Source: Corynebacterium minutissimum (GTDB taxonomy: Bacteria; Actinomycetota; Actinomycetes; Mycobacteriales; Mycobacteriaceae). Taken from it: a DNA stretch of 64,000 nt. The stretch spans positions 372,001 through 436,000 of the forward strand of contig NZ_CP069533.1 of the NCBI RefSeq assembly GCF_016889765.1, read 5' to 3'. A program made the position numbers and the translations under genes. Shown one piece after another: positions 1 to 8,659 of this stretch (position 1 is its first letter; each line of letters starts with the position of its first letter). Below the pieces are notes generated by a model. The model was not told the origin of the DNA. It saw only the letters and a list, made by a program, of their open reading frames with translations, and searched no databases.

Positions 1-2003
1 TCGGTAGCTCGGGTAAAGGCATTCTTCGCATAGGACATCGGGTGGAAAGGATGCAGCAGACTCAGCGGGCGTGGAATGGCAGCTACCGGCCACACACCGC
101 CAAAGACCATGATTCCGAGGGCAAAGGCGCCGACGGAAAAGATTGCTCCAATCTTGCGGCCGAAGGTGACGAGGAAGAATTGATACGTCGCCGCACCGAC
201 CGCAGCGATCGCAGCAATAACGAGAAGCATCATCGGCCAGCTGGCTGGGGACCACCCCACCGTGGCCGACATGAAAGCCATGAAGCCCAGAACCAGGAAG
301 TTGAGACCTGCCACCACACCAAACGCTGCCAGGACGCCACGAACCGGACTGGACGCGGCCCCACTGCGCCGCCCCAGATAGTACGGCAGCGTCATCGCTA
401 GGAGCAGCATAACGAGGAAGCCAAAGACCAGCACGAAGAGCATCGATGCTCCGCCCGTAATGTTCTTGTGCGTCGGGTCGATCGGGTTAACCACAGTCTG
501 CACCGGATGAATATTGGACGAGGTGAAGTTAATGGGCACCGCCATGTTTTGTGCAGAGGTATCTGGTTGGCTGATGGAGGGAGCCTTCGCGGCGCCATCG
601 GCCAGCTTGGTGGCTAGTTCGTTGGAGCCTTCCTTGAGCTGGTCCATACCTGCCTTCAACTCTGTGCCACCGGCCGCCAACTGGCTTGTGCCATCCTTGA
701 GCGTGCCTGTGCCCCCATGAAGACGAGAAGCACCATCGTGGAGCTGCACGGCACCACTGCTGAGCTCACCCACACCGTTGCGCAGTTCGTGTGTTCCTCC
801 GGCCAGACGGTGGGCACCGTCGTTCAGCGCCGTCATACCGCCCAAGTATTCCGAGTTCGGGTCGGACAAGTTGTAATAAAGCTGGCCAGTTCCGGCGGAC
901 AACTTCTCTAACTGGGCCACCATATTGCCGCTCGTTGCCGGGTCGAGCTTGGACACCAAAGAATACAACTGCTCGGCCTGCTCGGTCATGCCGAGGCTGC
1001 GGAGGACGTCGACAAGCTGCAGCAGTGCCGGTGCAACTGCCTGAGCCTGCTTGAGAAGCGGAATAAGCATGCCCGTGAGCTGATTAACACCACCATCAAT
1101 CTGGCCTGCACCATCAGCAAGGCGCCCCGTGCCAGCGAGCAGTTTATCCGAGCCGTCGGCAAGCTGTGCTGCACCATCATCCAATTGCGCGGCGCCAGCA
1201 CTCAAGCGCCCCACACCATCATTAAGCCGGGTCGTGCCATCCAGAAGCTGGCCCGTACCGTTATTGAGTTCCGTCGCACCGGAGTCGAGTTTGGCAATGC
1301 CCTCGACCGCGCGGCCGCCGCCTTCTTGTAACTTGCCCGCACCCTCGTCCAAGCGCCCTGCGCCTTCCGCCGCCGTTCCCAAGCCATCACTAAGCTTGTT
1401 GAGTCCCTCAATGACCTGGTCGGCATATTTCTTGGAAATCGCGTTCTCCACGCTGGTCTGCACCTGCGGGATGAGGCTCGACGAAATCACCGAGCCATTC
1501 GTGCCGTAATAGTCATTGGTGGCGAAGTGAATCTCCGGCTTGACCGGTTTCTCACTAATAATCGTCACGGCCTGCTCAGAGAAATTCTTCGGAATGGTCA
1601 CGACCATGAGGTACTTACCTTTAAGCAGGCCCTCATCCCCATCGCCCTTGCTGACCTCGGCGAAATTGAGGTACTCCGTTTCCATGAGGCCTTCGACGAC
1701 CTGATCACCGTAGTTGGTGTACTTGCCTTGCTTCTCGACGCCCACATCCTCATTGACCACCGCCAAGTCAATATTGCGCATGTACTTCGAGGGATCCCAC
1801 ATGGCCCACATCATGGTGCCGGCAACGACAATGGGTGCGACGAGCAGAAAAACAATCAGAACGCGCGACAGTGTGCTCCTCGGCCGCCAGTCCAGAACGC
1901 GGTGCCACCCCATCGCCTCGCTACTGTCAGCTCTCCCGTCCGACTTTGTCGGCGAAGCATCATTCGCTGCATACGCAGTACTCGTTTTAGTCGCTTGGCT
2001 CAT
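1..2003 (-). CDS. YhgE/Pip-family membrane protein (3' end outside window)
   Basis: About 667 codons are visible and no stop is reached before the left edge. The ATG at 2003 is preceded by a GAGGAGA ribosome binding site. A first membrane segment lies near residues 42-64 (VLIVFLLVAPIVVAG). A long external part with many DGAxxLxxG/LxDGxxxL repeats follows (about residues 190-440), then several membrane segments from about residue 500. This is the usual build of YhgE/Pip (phage-infection-protein-like) exporters, whose transported substrate is generally unknown. A perfect inverted repeat sits over its probable promoter, so repression by a TetR-type factor is likely but inferred. No such regulator is adjacent inside the window. 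Confidence 0.85.
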   Translation of the reverse strand, partial: MSQATKTSTAYAANDASPTKSDGRADSSEAMGWHRVLDWRPRSTLSRVLIVFLLVAPIVVAGTMMWAMWDPSKYMRNIDLAVVNEDVGVEKQGKYTNYGDQVVEGLMETEYLNFAEVSKGDGDEGLLKGKYLMVVTIPKNFSEQAVTIISEKPVKPEIHFATNDYYGTNGSVISSSLIPQVQTSVENAISKKYADQVIEGLNKLSDGLGTAAEGAGRLDEGAGKLQEGGGRAVEGIAKLDSGATELNNGTGQLLDGTTRLNDGVGRLSAGAAQLDDGAAQLADGSDKLLAGTGRLADGAGQIDGGVNQLTGMLIPLLKQAQAVAPALLQLVDVLRSLGMTEQAEQLYSLVSKLDPATSGNMVAQLEKLSAGTGQLYYNLSDPNSEYLGGMTALNDGAHRLAGGTHELRNGVGELSSGAVQLHDGASRLHGGTGTLKDGTSQLAAGGTELKAGMDQLKEGSNELATKLADGAAKAPSISQPDTSAQNMAVPINFTSSNIHPVQTVVNPIDPTHKNITGGASMLFVLVFGFLVMLLLAMTLPYYLGRRSGAASSPVRGVLAAFGVVAGLNFLVLGFMAFMSATVGWSPASWPMMLLVIAAIAAVGAATYQFFLVTFGRKIGAIFSVGAFALGIMVFGGVWPVAAIPRPLSLLHPFHPMSYAKNAFTRAT

Positions 2004-2089
2004 TCCTGTCTCCTCATGGTGATAATTCAGGTCCGCTGTCAGCCGTCTTTCCAGGCATTTCCGCCGAAAGACCCGACGTGAGCGAGGCC

Positions 2090-2113
2090 ACTATATCGTT
2101 TGTTTCAACAAAC
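2090..2113 (-). promoter_or_regulatory. Promoter -10 with overlapping 16-bp operator-like inverted repeat
   Basis: GTTTGTT-TC-AACAAAC (2098-2113) is a perfect 7-bp inverted repeat. On the minus strand it is followed at once by TATAGT (2095-2090), a good -10 hexamer reading toward the YhgE/Pip gene. A repressor bound here would cover the -35/-10 spacer. The assignment as an operator is inferred from geometry only. Confidence 0.55.
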
Positions 2114-2222
2114 ATACCACCGGTCGAGTTACTGGCGTGCACTTACGAGCATTCGTTGTATACATGTCGCGTGCTCCCCCTCCGGTTGCGGGGTTTCCTG
2201 GGGTGCTTTAGGGTTCTGGGGC

Positions 2223-3293
2223 ATGGGGGATTTAGAAACCTATTTCTCCTACCGCAACTCGGGGATCACACTGGTGGAGCAAGCGGTAGGAGGCGAGAAA
2301 CGTTTACGCGCACTCGGCGCTTCGCTAGCCGATGCCACCGAACTAGCACGCCTGAACCACATTTACTTCGGCGCCACGAAATTCACGGGTAAACAACGCG
2401 CCGCCCGCCACCGGGCCGCAGAGCAAGGCCACGACTTAGCCACGCTCAGCCTCATTGAGTCCTACACCAAGAAGCTAAAAAATCAGCTGCATGCCTGGAA
2501 CCTACGCCTCAAGCTTGCCGGCACCCCAGCACCAAACATCCCCGCCGTAGCAGCCAAGCGCTTAAAAGAACTCAAGCCTAAACGTGTGCCGAAACCTGGG
2601 GTGCGCATGACCTACCGCTCGGAAGGCCCGCATTCACTCACGATTACCGATGACCCCATGACCGTCACCGAAATGCGCGGCGTTCTAGAATCTCTCAACC
2701 AGAACAATCTGTCGGAGGCAGCCAAGCACGTCTTCTTCAAGAAGTCCCACGGCGGAACCAAACCCGCCGTATTCACCAGCGTGGTTGTCACCTTGGATAA
2801 GCTCGACAAGATTATCTCCGGCGACGGTGACGACATCATCCTCGAGCTCACCAACGGTGGCCGGATGACCGGCACGCAGTTTTTGAACTACAAGTTTGCT
2901 GAGATCGGCTACGTCACCCTCATCCACCCCACCATCGGGCCGGTATGGCTGCACCGCATGAAACGCCTCGCCGGGTTTGAGCAGCGCATCATGGCCAGTG
3001 CTGAGCACCCGACCTGTGCCAGGAAAGGTTGTAATAAACCGGCTGATTATGCCCACGTGCATCACCTGGTGCCGTGGAAAGCAGGCGGGACTACCGACCC
3101 GCCGAATCTAACCATGTTGTGTGCCTACCACAACGGTATTAACGATGACGACCCGGAGAAACCCACCGGAGCCGGCTACGTCTTCCGATTACGCGGAGAG
3201 GTGGACTACATCCCGCCCTGGGGAGAACCAATCACCGCCCAAGCGGCGTATCAAGCAGCCCAACAAGCTAACACCGGACCACCTGACGGCTAA
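2223..3293 (+). CDS. HNH endonuclease domain protein
   Basis: A 356-residue protein. The ATG at 2223 was chosen because the 41 codons upstream in frame are low quality, Cys/Ser-rich sequence. The ribosome binding site there is poor, so the start is uncertain. The C-terminal HNH module (about residues 262-310) shows a CxxxxC pair, the DYAHVHHLVPW core and LCAYHN, so metal ligands and the general-base His are intact. The N-terminal half is basic and helical, as in the actinobacterial DUF222/HNH-type family that is scattered in many copies with unknown role. No methylase or partner gene is adjacent, so a restriction function is not supported. Confidence 0.8.
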   Translation: MGDLETYFSYRNSGITLVEQAVGGEKRLRALGASLADATELARLNHIYFGATKFTGKQRAARHRAAEQGHDLATLSLIESYTKKLKNQLHAWNLRLKLAGTPAPNIPAVAAKRLKELKPKRVPKPGVRMTYRSEGPHSLTITDDPMTVTEMRGVLESLNQNNLSEAAKHVFFKKSHGGTKPAVFTSVVVTLDKLDKIISGDGDDIILELTNGGRMTGTQFLNYKFAEIGYVTLIHPTIGPVWLHRMKRLAGFEQRIMASAEHPTCARKGCNKPADYAHVHHLVPWKAGGTTDPPNLTMLCAYHNGINDDDPEKPTGAGYVFRLRGEVDYIPPWGEPITAQAAYQAAQQANTGPPDG

Positions 3294-3396
3294 ACCGCCA
3301 GACGCCACCAAGGACACGCACCACCACGCGGACGCCCCCACAGGGCCTCCGCGGCGTTGGCGATCCCGCAGAACACTCCAGCCCTGTCATACGTAT

Positions 3397-3428
3397 AAAC
3401 CCCCGACCGTTTGATCGATCGGGGGTTT
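3397..3428. terminator. Bidirectional intrinsic terminator
   Basis: Perfect 10-bp stem AAACCCCCGA/TCGGGGGTTT with a 12-nt loop. The T-rich 3' arms read on either strand, and it sits between the convergent HNH and tex genes. Confidence 0.85.
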
Positions 3429-3435
3429 AGCCCGG

Positions 3436-5730
3436 TTAGAAGCCGGCCTTCTTCAGGGCGTCAGCCATGGAGCCGCTGCCGCGGTCGGAGCGTCCACCGC
3501 GACGAGCCGAAGTGCGGCGAGGGTTCTTTCCACCCGAGCGGCCACCACCTTCGTTCCCGTTGCGGCGCTTGGGGGCTGGTTGGCCGGGTTCATCGTCAAG
3601 CCGCAGCGACAGGCCAATGCGCTGGCGCTCCACGTCGACTTCCATGACCTTGACCTTCACCACCTGGCCCGAACGGACCACGTCATGCGGATCGGAGACG
3701 AACGAGTGGCTCATGGCGGAAACGTGAACGAGGCCATCCTGGTGCACTCCCACATCGATAAACGCGCCGAAGGCCGCCACGTTCGTCACGGTGCCCTCCA
3801 GAATCATACCCGGTTTCAAGTCCGAGACCTTGTCCACGCCTTCCTTGAAGGTAGCGGTCTTAAACTCTGGGCGCGGGTCGCGGCCGGGCTTGTCCAGCTC
3901 CGCGATGATGTCCGTAACGGTTGGCACACCAAAGGTCTCGTCAGCGAAGTCAGATGGTGCAAGCTTGGCGAGCACCCGAGAATTACCGATGAGTTCCGAC
4001 ACTCCCAAGCCAGTCTTCTCTGCGATGCGCGCCACCACCGGGTAGGCCTCCGGGTGAACGGCCGAGGCGTCGAGCGGATCCTTGCCACCGTTGATACGCA
4101 GGAAGCCTGCCGCCTGCTCAAAGGCCTTCGGCCCCAAGCGCGGCACCTTCTTCAGCTCTTTGCGCGAAGCAAACATCCCGTTCTCGTCGCGGTAGGCCAC
4201 GATGTTGGCGGCAATCGTGGAATTCACGCCGGCCACGCGCTCCAGCAACGGGGCTGATGCCGTATTAAGGTCCACGCCAACGCCATTGACGGCATCCTCC
4301 ACCACGCCGTCGAGGGTGCGGGCAAGCGCCACCTGGTTGACGTCGTGCTGGTACTGCCCCACGCCAATCGCCTTCGGGTCAATCTTCACCAGCTCCGCCA
4401 GCGGGTCCTGCAGGCGGCGTGCGATCGACACTGCGCCGCGCAGGGAAACGTCCATCTCGGGGAATTCGTCAGCCGCCAGCTGCGAGGCCGAGTAGACGGA
4501 CGCGCCTGCCTCGGACACCACCACCGGCGTGGGGCGCGCACCGCCGGCCCGCGCAATAAGGTCCGCGACTTCACCTGCGAGCTTCTCCGTCTCACGCGAA
4601 GCGGTGCCGTTGCCAATCGCCATGAGGTCCACCGAATGAGCAGCGCTTAGCGACGCCAACTCCCTCACCGCCTCCGCCCACTTCTGCTGTGGCTGGTGCG
4701 GGTACACGATGGTGGTGGCAAGGACCTTGCCCGTTGGGTCGACCACCGCGCACTTGACGCCATTGCGGTAGCCGGGGTCTAAGCCCAGGGTGGCGCGCTG
4801 GCCGGCTGGAGCGGCCAAGAGCACGTCGCGCAGGTTGGTGGCGAAGACCTTGAGAGCGCCTTCCTCGGCCTTTTCCTTGAGGCGCATGCGCACGTCGAGG
4901 CCCGAGGAGATAGAGAGTTTGGTGCGCCAGCCCCAGCGGACGGCGTCGGCAAGCCAGCGTGAGCTGGCAACGTCGAGGTCGAAGCGTTCTGCAATCATGC
5001 CCTCGTACATGGCGTCCTCGCCAGCATCGAGGTTGATCTGCAGCACGCCCTCATTCTCACCGCGCAACAGCGCCAGGATACGGTGCGAAGGCAATTTCTC
5101 AAAGGGTTCAGAAAATTCGAAGTAGTCTTTAAACTTCGCTCCCTCTGCCTCTTTACCTTCCACCACGCCGGCGTTCATGGAACCGCTAGAGTACATGCGC
5201 TCGCGCACCTCACCAACGAGGTCGGCATCCAGCGCGAAACGGTCGATGAGGATCGACCGTGCGCCGTCGAGAGCCTTCTTGGTGTCTTCAAACCCCTCGG
5301 TGAGGTACTCCCCCGCCAACTCGGCCGGATCCGCCGAGGGGTTCTCAATGAGCTTATCCGTAAGCGGCTCGAGGCCCGCCTCGCGCGCGATATCCGCCTT
5401 AGTCTTGCGGCGCTTCTTGTACGGCAGGTACAGGTCTTCCAGGCGGGCCTTGGTCTCACAGGCCACGATGAGCGCGCGCAGCTCCTCGGTCAGCTTGCCT
5501 TGCTCCTCAATCGCGGCGAGCACCACTTCCTTGCGCTCCTCCAGTTCCCGAAGGTAGGTCGAGCGTTCCTCGATAATGCGCAGCTGCGAGTCATCCAACC
5601 CGCCGGTGGCTTCTTTGCGGTAGCGGGCGATGAACGGAACGGTATTTCCCTCCGCCATGAGCTTGAGGGCGGCGTCAACGAACTGTTCTTTCACGCCCAG
5701 CTCGCCGGCGATGGTGGCTGCGATATTCAC
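3436..5730 (-). CDS. tex: Tex-family transcription accessory protein (S1 RNA-binding)
   Basis: 764 residues, the normal length for Tex. GTG start with AGAGG six bases upstream. Order: helical N-terminal region, YqgF/RuvC-like domain (about 320-420, with GLDPGYRNG), helix-hairpin-helix region (about 500-560, DLNTASAPLLERVAGV then VPRLGPKAFEQAAGF), and an S1 domain (about 633-710, GTVTNVAAFGAFIDVG). The tail is Arg/Gly-rich and basic, and ends MADALKKAGF. Tex binds RNA and RNA polymerase and affects transcription and antitermination. The long RG-rich tail after S1 probably strengthens nucleic-acid binding (inference). It is a lone gene with its own terminator. Confidence 0.97.
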   Translation of the reverse strand: MNIAATIAGELGVKEQFVDAALKLMAEGNTVPFIARYRKEATGGLDDSQLRIIEERSTYLRELEERKEVVLAAIEEQGKLTEELRALIVACETKARLEDLYLPYKKRRKTKADIAREAGLEPLTDKLIENPSADPAELAGEYLTEGFEDTKKALDGARSILIDRFALDADLVGEVRERMYSSGSMNAGVVEGKEAEGAKFKDYFEFSEPFEKLPSHRILALLRGENEGVLQINLDAGEDAMYEGMIAERFDLDVASSRWLADAVRWGWRTKLSISSGLDVRMRLKEKAEEGALKVFATNLRDVLLAAPAGQRATLGLDPGYRNGVKCAVVDPTGKVLATTIVYPHQPQQKWAEAVRELASLSAAHSVDLMAIGNGTASRETEKLAGEVADLIARAGGARPTPVVVSEAGASVYSASQLAADEFPEMDVSLRGAVSIARRLQDPLAELVKIDPKAIGVGQYQHDVNQVALARTLDGVVEDAVNGVGVDLNTASAPLLERVAGVNSTIAANIVAYRDENGMFASRKELKKVPRLGPKAFEQAAGFLRINGGKDPLDASAVHPEAYPVVARIAEKTGLGVSELIGNSRVLAKLAPSDFADETFGVPTVTDIIAELDKPGRDPRPEFKTATFKEGVDKVSDLKPGMILEGTVTNVAAFGAFIDVGVHQDGLVHVSAMSHSFVSDPHDVVRSGQVVKVKVMEVDVERQRIGLSLRLDDEPGQPAPKRRNGNEGGGRSGGKNPRRTSARRGGRSDRGSGSMADALKKAGF

Positions 5731-5772
5731 AAAACCTCTTTGTATGGGTCGGGGACTTAAGACCTTCCCACC

Positions 5773-6141
5773 CTATACCCCGCCCTGCCACGCGCAGGAA
5801 GTACCCAGCCCAAATTCGGTATGCCCAATTTCTGAGGTGCCGTACCACAAGGTATGCGGCGGCAGGCAGTCTGCGACGGCCGTGGTCACCTTAGTCAGCG
5901 GTAAATCTGAAGAGCCGTTGACGATGACGCGCCACACATGTTCGCTCACCGGCGCATGACCGTGTTTCGTCATGTACTCATTGACCAGGATATTGTCCGG
6001 CTCGCAGGTAAAGGACACGATCTCAGCGTTGATGTCACGCGGTTCGACGCCGCCCTCGCGTAGGCGCTGTGGCATGTCCGCCAGGGCCTTGTTCCATTCA
6101 GCTTCAGTCATCAAGATTGACAGGTCAGTGCTCACGTCCAA
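5773..6141 (-). CDS. Conserved hypothetical protein downstream of trmD
   Basis: 122 residues, soluble, with no signal peptide or membrane segment. I do not recognise the family. The TTG at 6141 was chosen because GAAGGAGGA lies about seven bases upstream. A GTG at 6135 is possible but is 13 bases from that site. It overlaps the end of trmD by 10 nt, so it is probably co-transcribed and translationally coupled with rimM-trmD. The sequence has several conserved-looking aromatic and acidic patches (EHVWRVIVNGSSDLPL, LWYGTSEIGHTEFG) but no motif I can assign. Confidence 0.7.
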   Translation of the reverse strand: MDVSTDLSILMTEAEWNKALADMPQRLREGGVEPRDINAEIVSFTCEPDNILVNEYMTKHGHAPVSEHVWRVIVNGSSDLPLTKVTTAVADCLPPHTLWYGTSEIGHTEFGLGTSCAWQGGV

Positions 6142-6986
6142 GACGTATCCTCCTTCAGAGCTTCAAGGTATGCGCGGTCAGCGGCATCCAGTTCAGCTGT
6201 CTCTAGCAGCTCGGGTCGGCGCTCCAGTGTTCGCTTCAGCGACTGTTCGCGGCGCCAGCGATCCACCTTGGCATGGTCGCCGGACGTCAGAACGTCTGGA
6301 ACGGAAAGACCGCGCCACTCGCGAGGCTTGGTGTAGCTCGGGCCTTCCAAAAGACCGTCAGAGAAGGAATCCTCCTCGTGGGATCTCCGATTGCCCAGCA
6401 CTCCCGGGATAAGGCGCACCACGGCCTCCGCGATGACAAGTGCAGCCACCTCACCGCCGATGAGCACGTAGTCTCCGATGGAAACTTCCCGCACGCGGTA
6501 GCGCTGCGCGGCATCCTCCACAACACGCTGGTCAATCCCCTCATAACGCCCACAGGCGAAAACGATGTGCTCCTCACCCGACCACGCCTGGGCGTCTTCC
6601 TGTGTAAAAGGCTTTCCGGCGGGAGTTGGCACGATGAGCAGGGGCTTCTCTTCGACACTAGGCTCGGCATAAGCATGGGATTCCACGCCGTGGATATCGT
6701 CGTGTCGCGGCTTTGACAGGTGCGGCAGGGCACTGTCGAGATCGGAGGTGGAGGCGGTGCCAGAGGAGACGTCGTCAAGCGCAGGGCCCCACACCTCAGG
6801 CTTCATGACCATCCCAGGCCCGCCCCCATACGGGGAATCATCGACGGACTTGTGCACGTCCGTAGCCCATTGACGCAGGTCATGCACCCCCACAGCAAGC
6901 TTTCCCTGCTCAATCGCCTTGCCTAGCAGCGCGTGCCGCAACGGGTCAAGGTATTCGGGAAAGATAGTGACAACGTCGATTCTCAT
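6132..6986 (-). CDS. trmD: tRNA (guanine-N1)-methyltransferase TrmD
   Basis: 284 residues. It methylates G37 of tRNAs next to the anticodon using S-adenosylmethionine, which prevents frameshifting. The SPOUT knot is visible: DDSPYGGGPGM, CGRYEGIDQRV, and SIGDYVLIGGEVAALVIAEAVVR. It is longer than the E. coli enzyme because of an acidic, His-containing insertion at about residues 72-113. The start ATG overlaps the rimM stop as ATGA, so the two are coupled. Confidence 0.97.
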   Translation of the reverse strand: MRIDVVTIFPEYLDPLRHALLGKAIEQGKLAVGVHDLRQWATDVHKSVDDSPYGGGPGMVMKPEVWGPALDDVSSGTASTSDLDSALPHLSKPRHDDIHGVESHAYAEPSVEEKPLLIVPTPAGKPFTQEDAQAWSGEEHIVFACGRYEGIDQRVVEDAAQRYRVREVSIGDYVLIGGEVAALVIAEAVVRLIPGVLGNRRSHEEDSFSDGLLEGPSYTKPREWRGLSVPDVLTSGDHAKVDRWRREQSLKRTLERRPELLETAELDAADRAYLEALKEDTSWT

Positions 6987-7483
6987 AGTTCCAGCAGCCC
7001 CTCCGGCGGGGTAATGGTGCAGGTACCGGCATCAAGGTCAACGTCCGGGACAATCGCCTCGACGAAAGGAACCAGCACTTCTTTACCGCTCGCCAGCTCT
7101 ACTTCAAGTAGTGACTGCGTAGGGCCGTGCGTCACGCCGGTTACTTCACCAATGTCCTGGCCATCGAGCCGTACTCGAAGCCCTTCTAGCTCGTGGTCAT
7201 AGAAACCGTCATCGTCCGGATCCTCGATAGGCTCAGCAAAGAACTGGGTTCCTCGCAACGAGTCTGCCGCGGTACGGTCAGGGATTTCCTTAAAGCTAAT
7301 GAGCAAACGCCCCTTATGCTCGCGGAGCGTGGCGATAGTGAGCTCGTGTTCCTTCTTTCCTTGTTTTCCATGAAGGACCTCGCCCACGACGTAGCGTTCC
7401 TCGGGGGAATCCGTGGTTACTTCGACGGCAACCTCGCCTTTGATGCCGTGGGATTTCACCACGCGGCCAATAAGTAGTTCCAT
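6983..7483 (-). CDS. rimM: 16S rRNA processing protein RimM
   Basis: 166 residues; it assists maturation of the 30S head and binds S19. It has the expected N-terminal LIGRVVKSHGIKGEVAVEV motif and a C-terminal PRC-barrel (GFYDHELEGLRV, PFVEAIVPDVDL). It is the first gene of rimM-trmD-hypothetical. The start lies only 33 bp from the start of the divergent cupin gene. TAAGCT seven bases before the ATG suggests leaderless transcription, since the AAGG directly before the ATG is too close to act as a normal ribosome binding site. Confidence 0.96.
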   Translation of the reverse strand: MELLIGRVVKSHGIKGEVAVEVTTDSPEERYVVGEVLHGKQGKKEHELTIATLREHKGRLLISFKEIPDRTAADSLRGTQFFAEPIEDPDDDGFYDHELEGLRVRLDGQDIGEVTGVTHGPTQSLLEVELASGKEVLVPFVEAIVPDVDLDAGTCTITPPEGLLEL

Positions 7484-7516
7484 GCCTTAAAGCTTAACGG
7501 GATAGCCTGGGAAAGT

Positions 7517-7915
7517 ATGACTGACCTTCCCATCAATGATGCCACCACGTTCGGCGATGCGACCCACGGCGGTTCCGTGCTCACTACTCTGAACCTGCTC
7601 GACGAAGCCCCGACTCCTGACCCCACGCGCCCACGCCCAGCGGTCAAGCGCGTGCTCAGCGCCAACGGCGCGAACCTGATTCTCTTTTCCTTCACGCCTG
7701 GCCAGGACCTTCCCGATCACAAAGCAGCGCACCCTATCACGGTCCAGGTTCTGCATGGTTCGGTAACTTTTAGTTGCGGGGAACGGGACGAAACCCTCAC
7801 CCCCGGACGTGTAGTGCACCTCCCAGCGTACGTACCGCATGCGGTGGCCTGTGGCACTGAGCCAGCATTAATGCTGCTCACAATGTTAACGCCGAACACT
7901 AGCGCGAATGTATAG
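7517..7915 (+). CDS. Cupin-domain protein
   Basis: 132 residues forming one small beta-barrel. The cupin motifs are seen as PGQDLPDHKAAHPITVQVLHG and LTPGRVVHLPAYVPHAV, which give the His ligands of a metal site. The substrate is unknown. It is divergent from rimM with 33 bp between starts, and lies 23 nt upstream of a TetR regulator on the same strand, so the two probably form a unit. Proteins of this kind are often dioxygenases, isomerases or small sensors; nothing here decides between these. Confidence 0.85.
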   Translation: MTDLPINDATTFGDATHGGSVLTTLNLLDEAPTPDPTRPRPAVKRVLSANGANLILFSFTPGQDLPDHKAAHPITVQVLHGSVTFSCGERDETLTPGRVVHLPAYVPHAVACGTEPALMLLTMLTPNTSANV

Positions 7916-7938
7916 ACACGTAGTAGCATCGTTCTATC

Positions 7939-8607
7939 GTGAACACTTCTAAGCCTTACCACCACGGAAATTTGCATGAGGCGATCCTCCACGAGGCCAT
8001 CACCCTTGGCCGCGAAGGAGGCCCCCAAGCCGTCACAATTCGCGCGGCCACCCGCGCCGTGGGAGTCTCCCCCACCGCCGCGTACCGCCACTTTAAAGAC
8101 CAGGCCGAGCTTCTCGACGCCGTCGCAAACGCCTCCACCGCTGAGCTCATCGAACGTCTCAGCGCTGCCTTCCAGGACACCGAGGGCACCATCGTGGACA
8201 AGATGATGGCAGCCGGGTTTGCCTACTACCACTACGCCCTCGATGAGCCAGACTTCTTCGAATGCATGATGGCCTCACGTGGCTACGACATTCCTGGCGG
8301 CTTGGCAACCGCGACCGACGGCCCTAACGAGGACCCGCGCGTACAAGCTGCGCATAACTTTTATTGCTACATGGAGCAATACGCTCGTGAATGCGGCCAG
8401 GTCCCAGACCGGAAGCACATGATGCGCAATTGCTTGGCGGGGTGGTCTACGGTGCATGGCTTTACCGTCCTGTGCACGAGCGGCCACTTAGCGTCGCTAT
8501 CAGATGAGCAAAGGGAGGAGATGGCGAAGGCTGTCTTTGCCTCTGCCATTCGCGGCTTGGACTTTGAGAATTCCTCGGATCCTCACCGCTATTGCAAAAA
8601 AGCATAA
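7939..8607 (+). CDS. TetR/AcrR-family transcriptional regulator
   Basis: 222 residues. The N-terminal helix-turn-helix spans about residues 12-55 (ALTLGREGG-like entry, VTIRAATRAVGVSPTAAYRHFKDQAELLDAVA). The C-terminal ligand-binding part resembles the WHG-type TetR C-terminal domain (FAYYHYALDEPDFFECMM), with a Cys-rich core. GTG start without a visible ribosome binding site, so a leaderless or coupled start is likely. It probably controls itself and the cupin gene just upstream (inference). A strong terminator follows. Confidence 0.9.
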   Translation: MNTSKPYHHGNLHEAILHEAITLGREGGPQAVTIRAATRAVGVSPTAAYRHFKDQAELLDAVANASTAELIERLSAAFQDTEGTIVDKMMAAGFAYYHYALDEPDFFECMMASRGYDIPGGLATATDGPNEDPRVQAAHNFYCYMEQYARECGQVPDRKHMMRNCLAGWSTVHGFTVLCTSGHLASLSDEQREEMAKAVFASAIRGLDFENSSDPHRYCKKA

Positions 8608-8610
8608 AAT

Positions 8611-8642
8611 AATCCCCGCTGGCGCTCAGGCTAGCGGGGATT
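8611..8642. terminator. Intrinsic terminator between tetR and rpsP
   Basis: Stem AATCCCCGCT/AGCGGGGATT (10 bp) followed on the plus strand by TTAGATTTTT. The AATAATT-like run on the other side lets it also serve rpsP on the minus strand. Confidence 0.85.
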
Positions 8643-8659
8643 AGATTTTTCGAGTGCGA

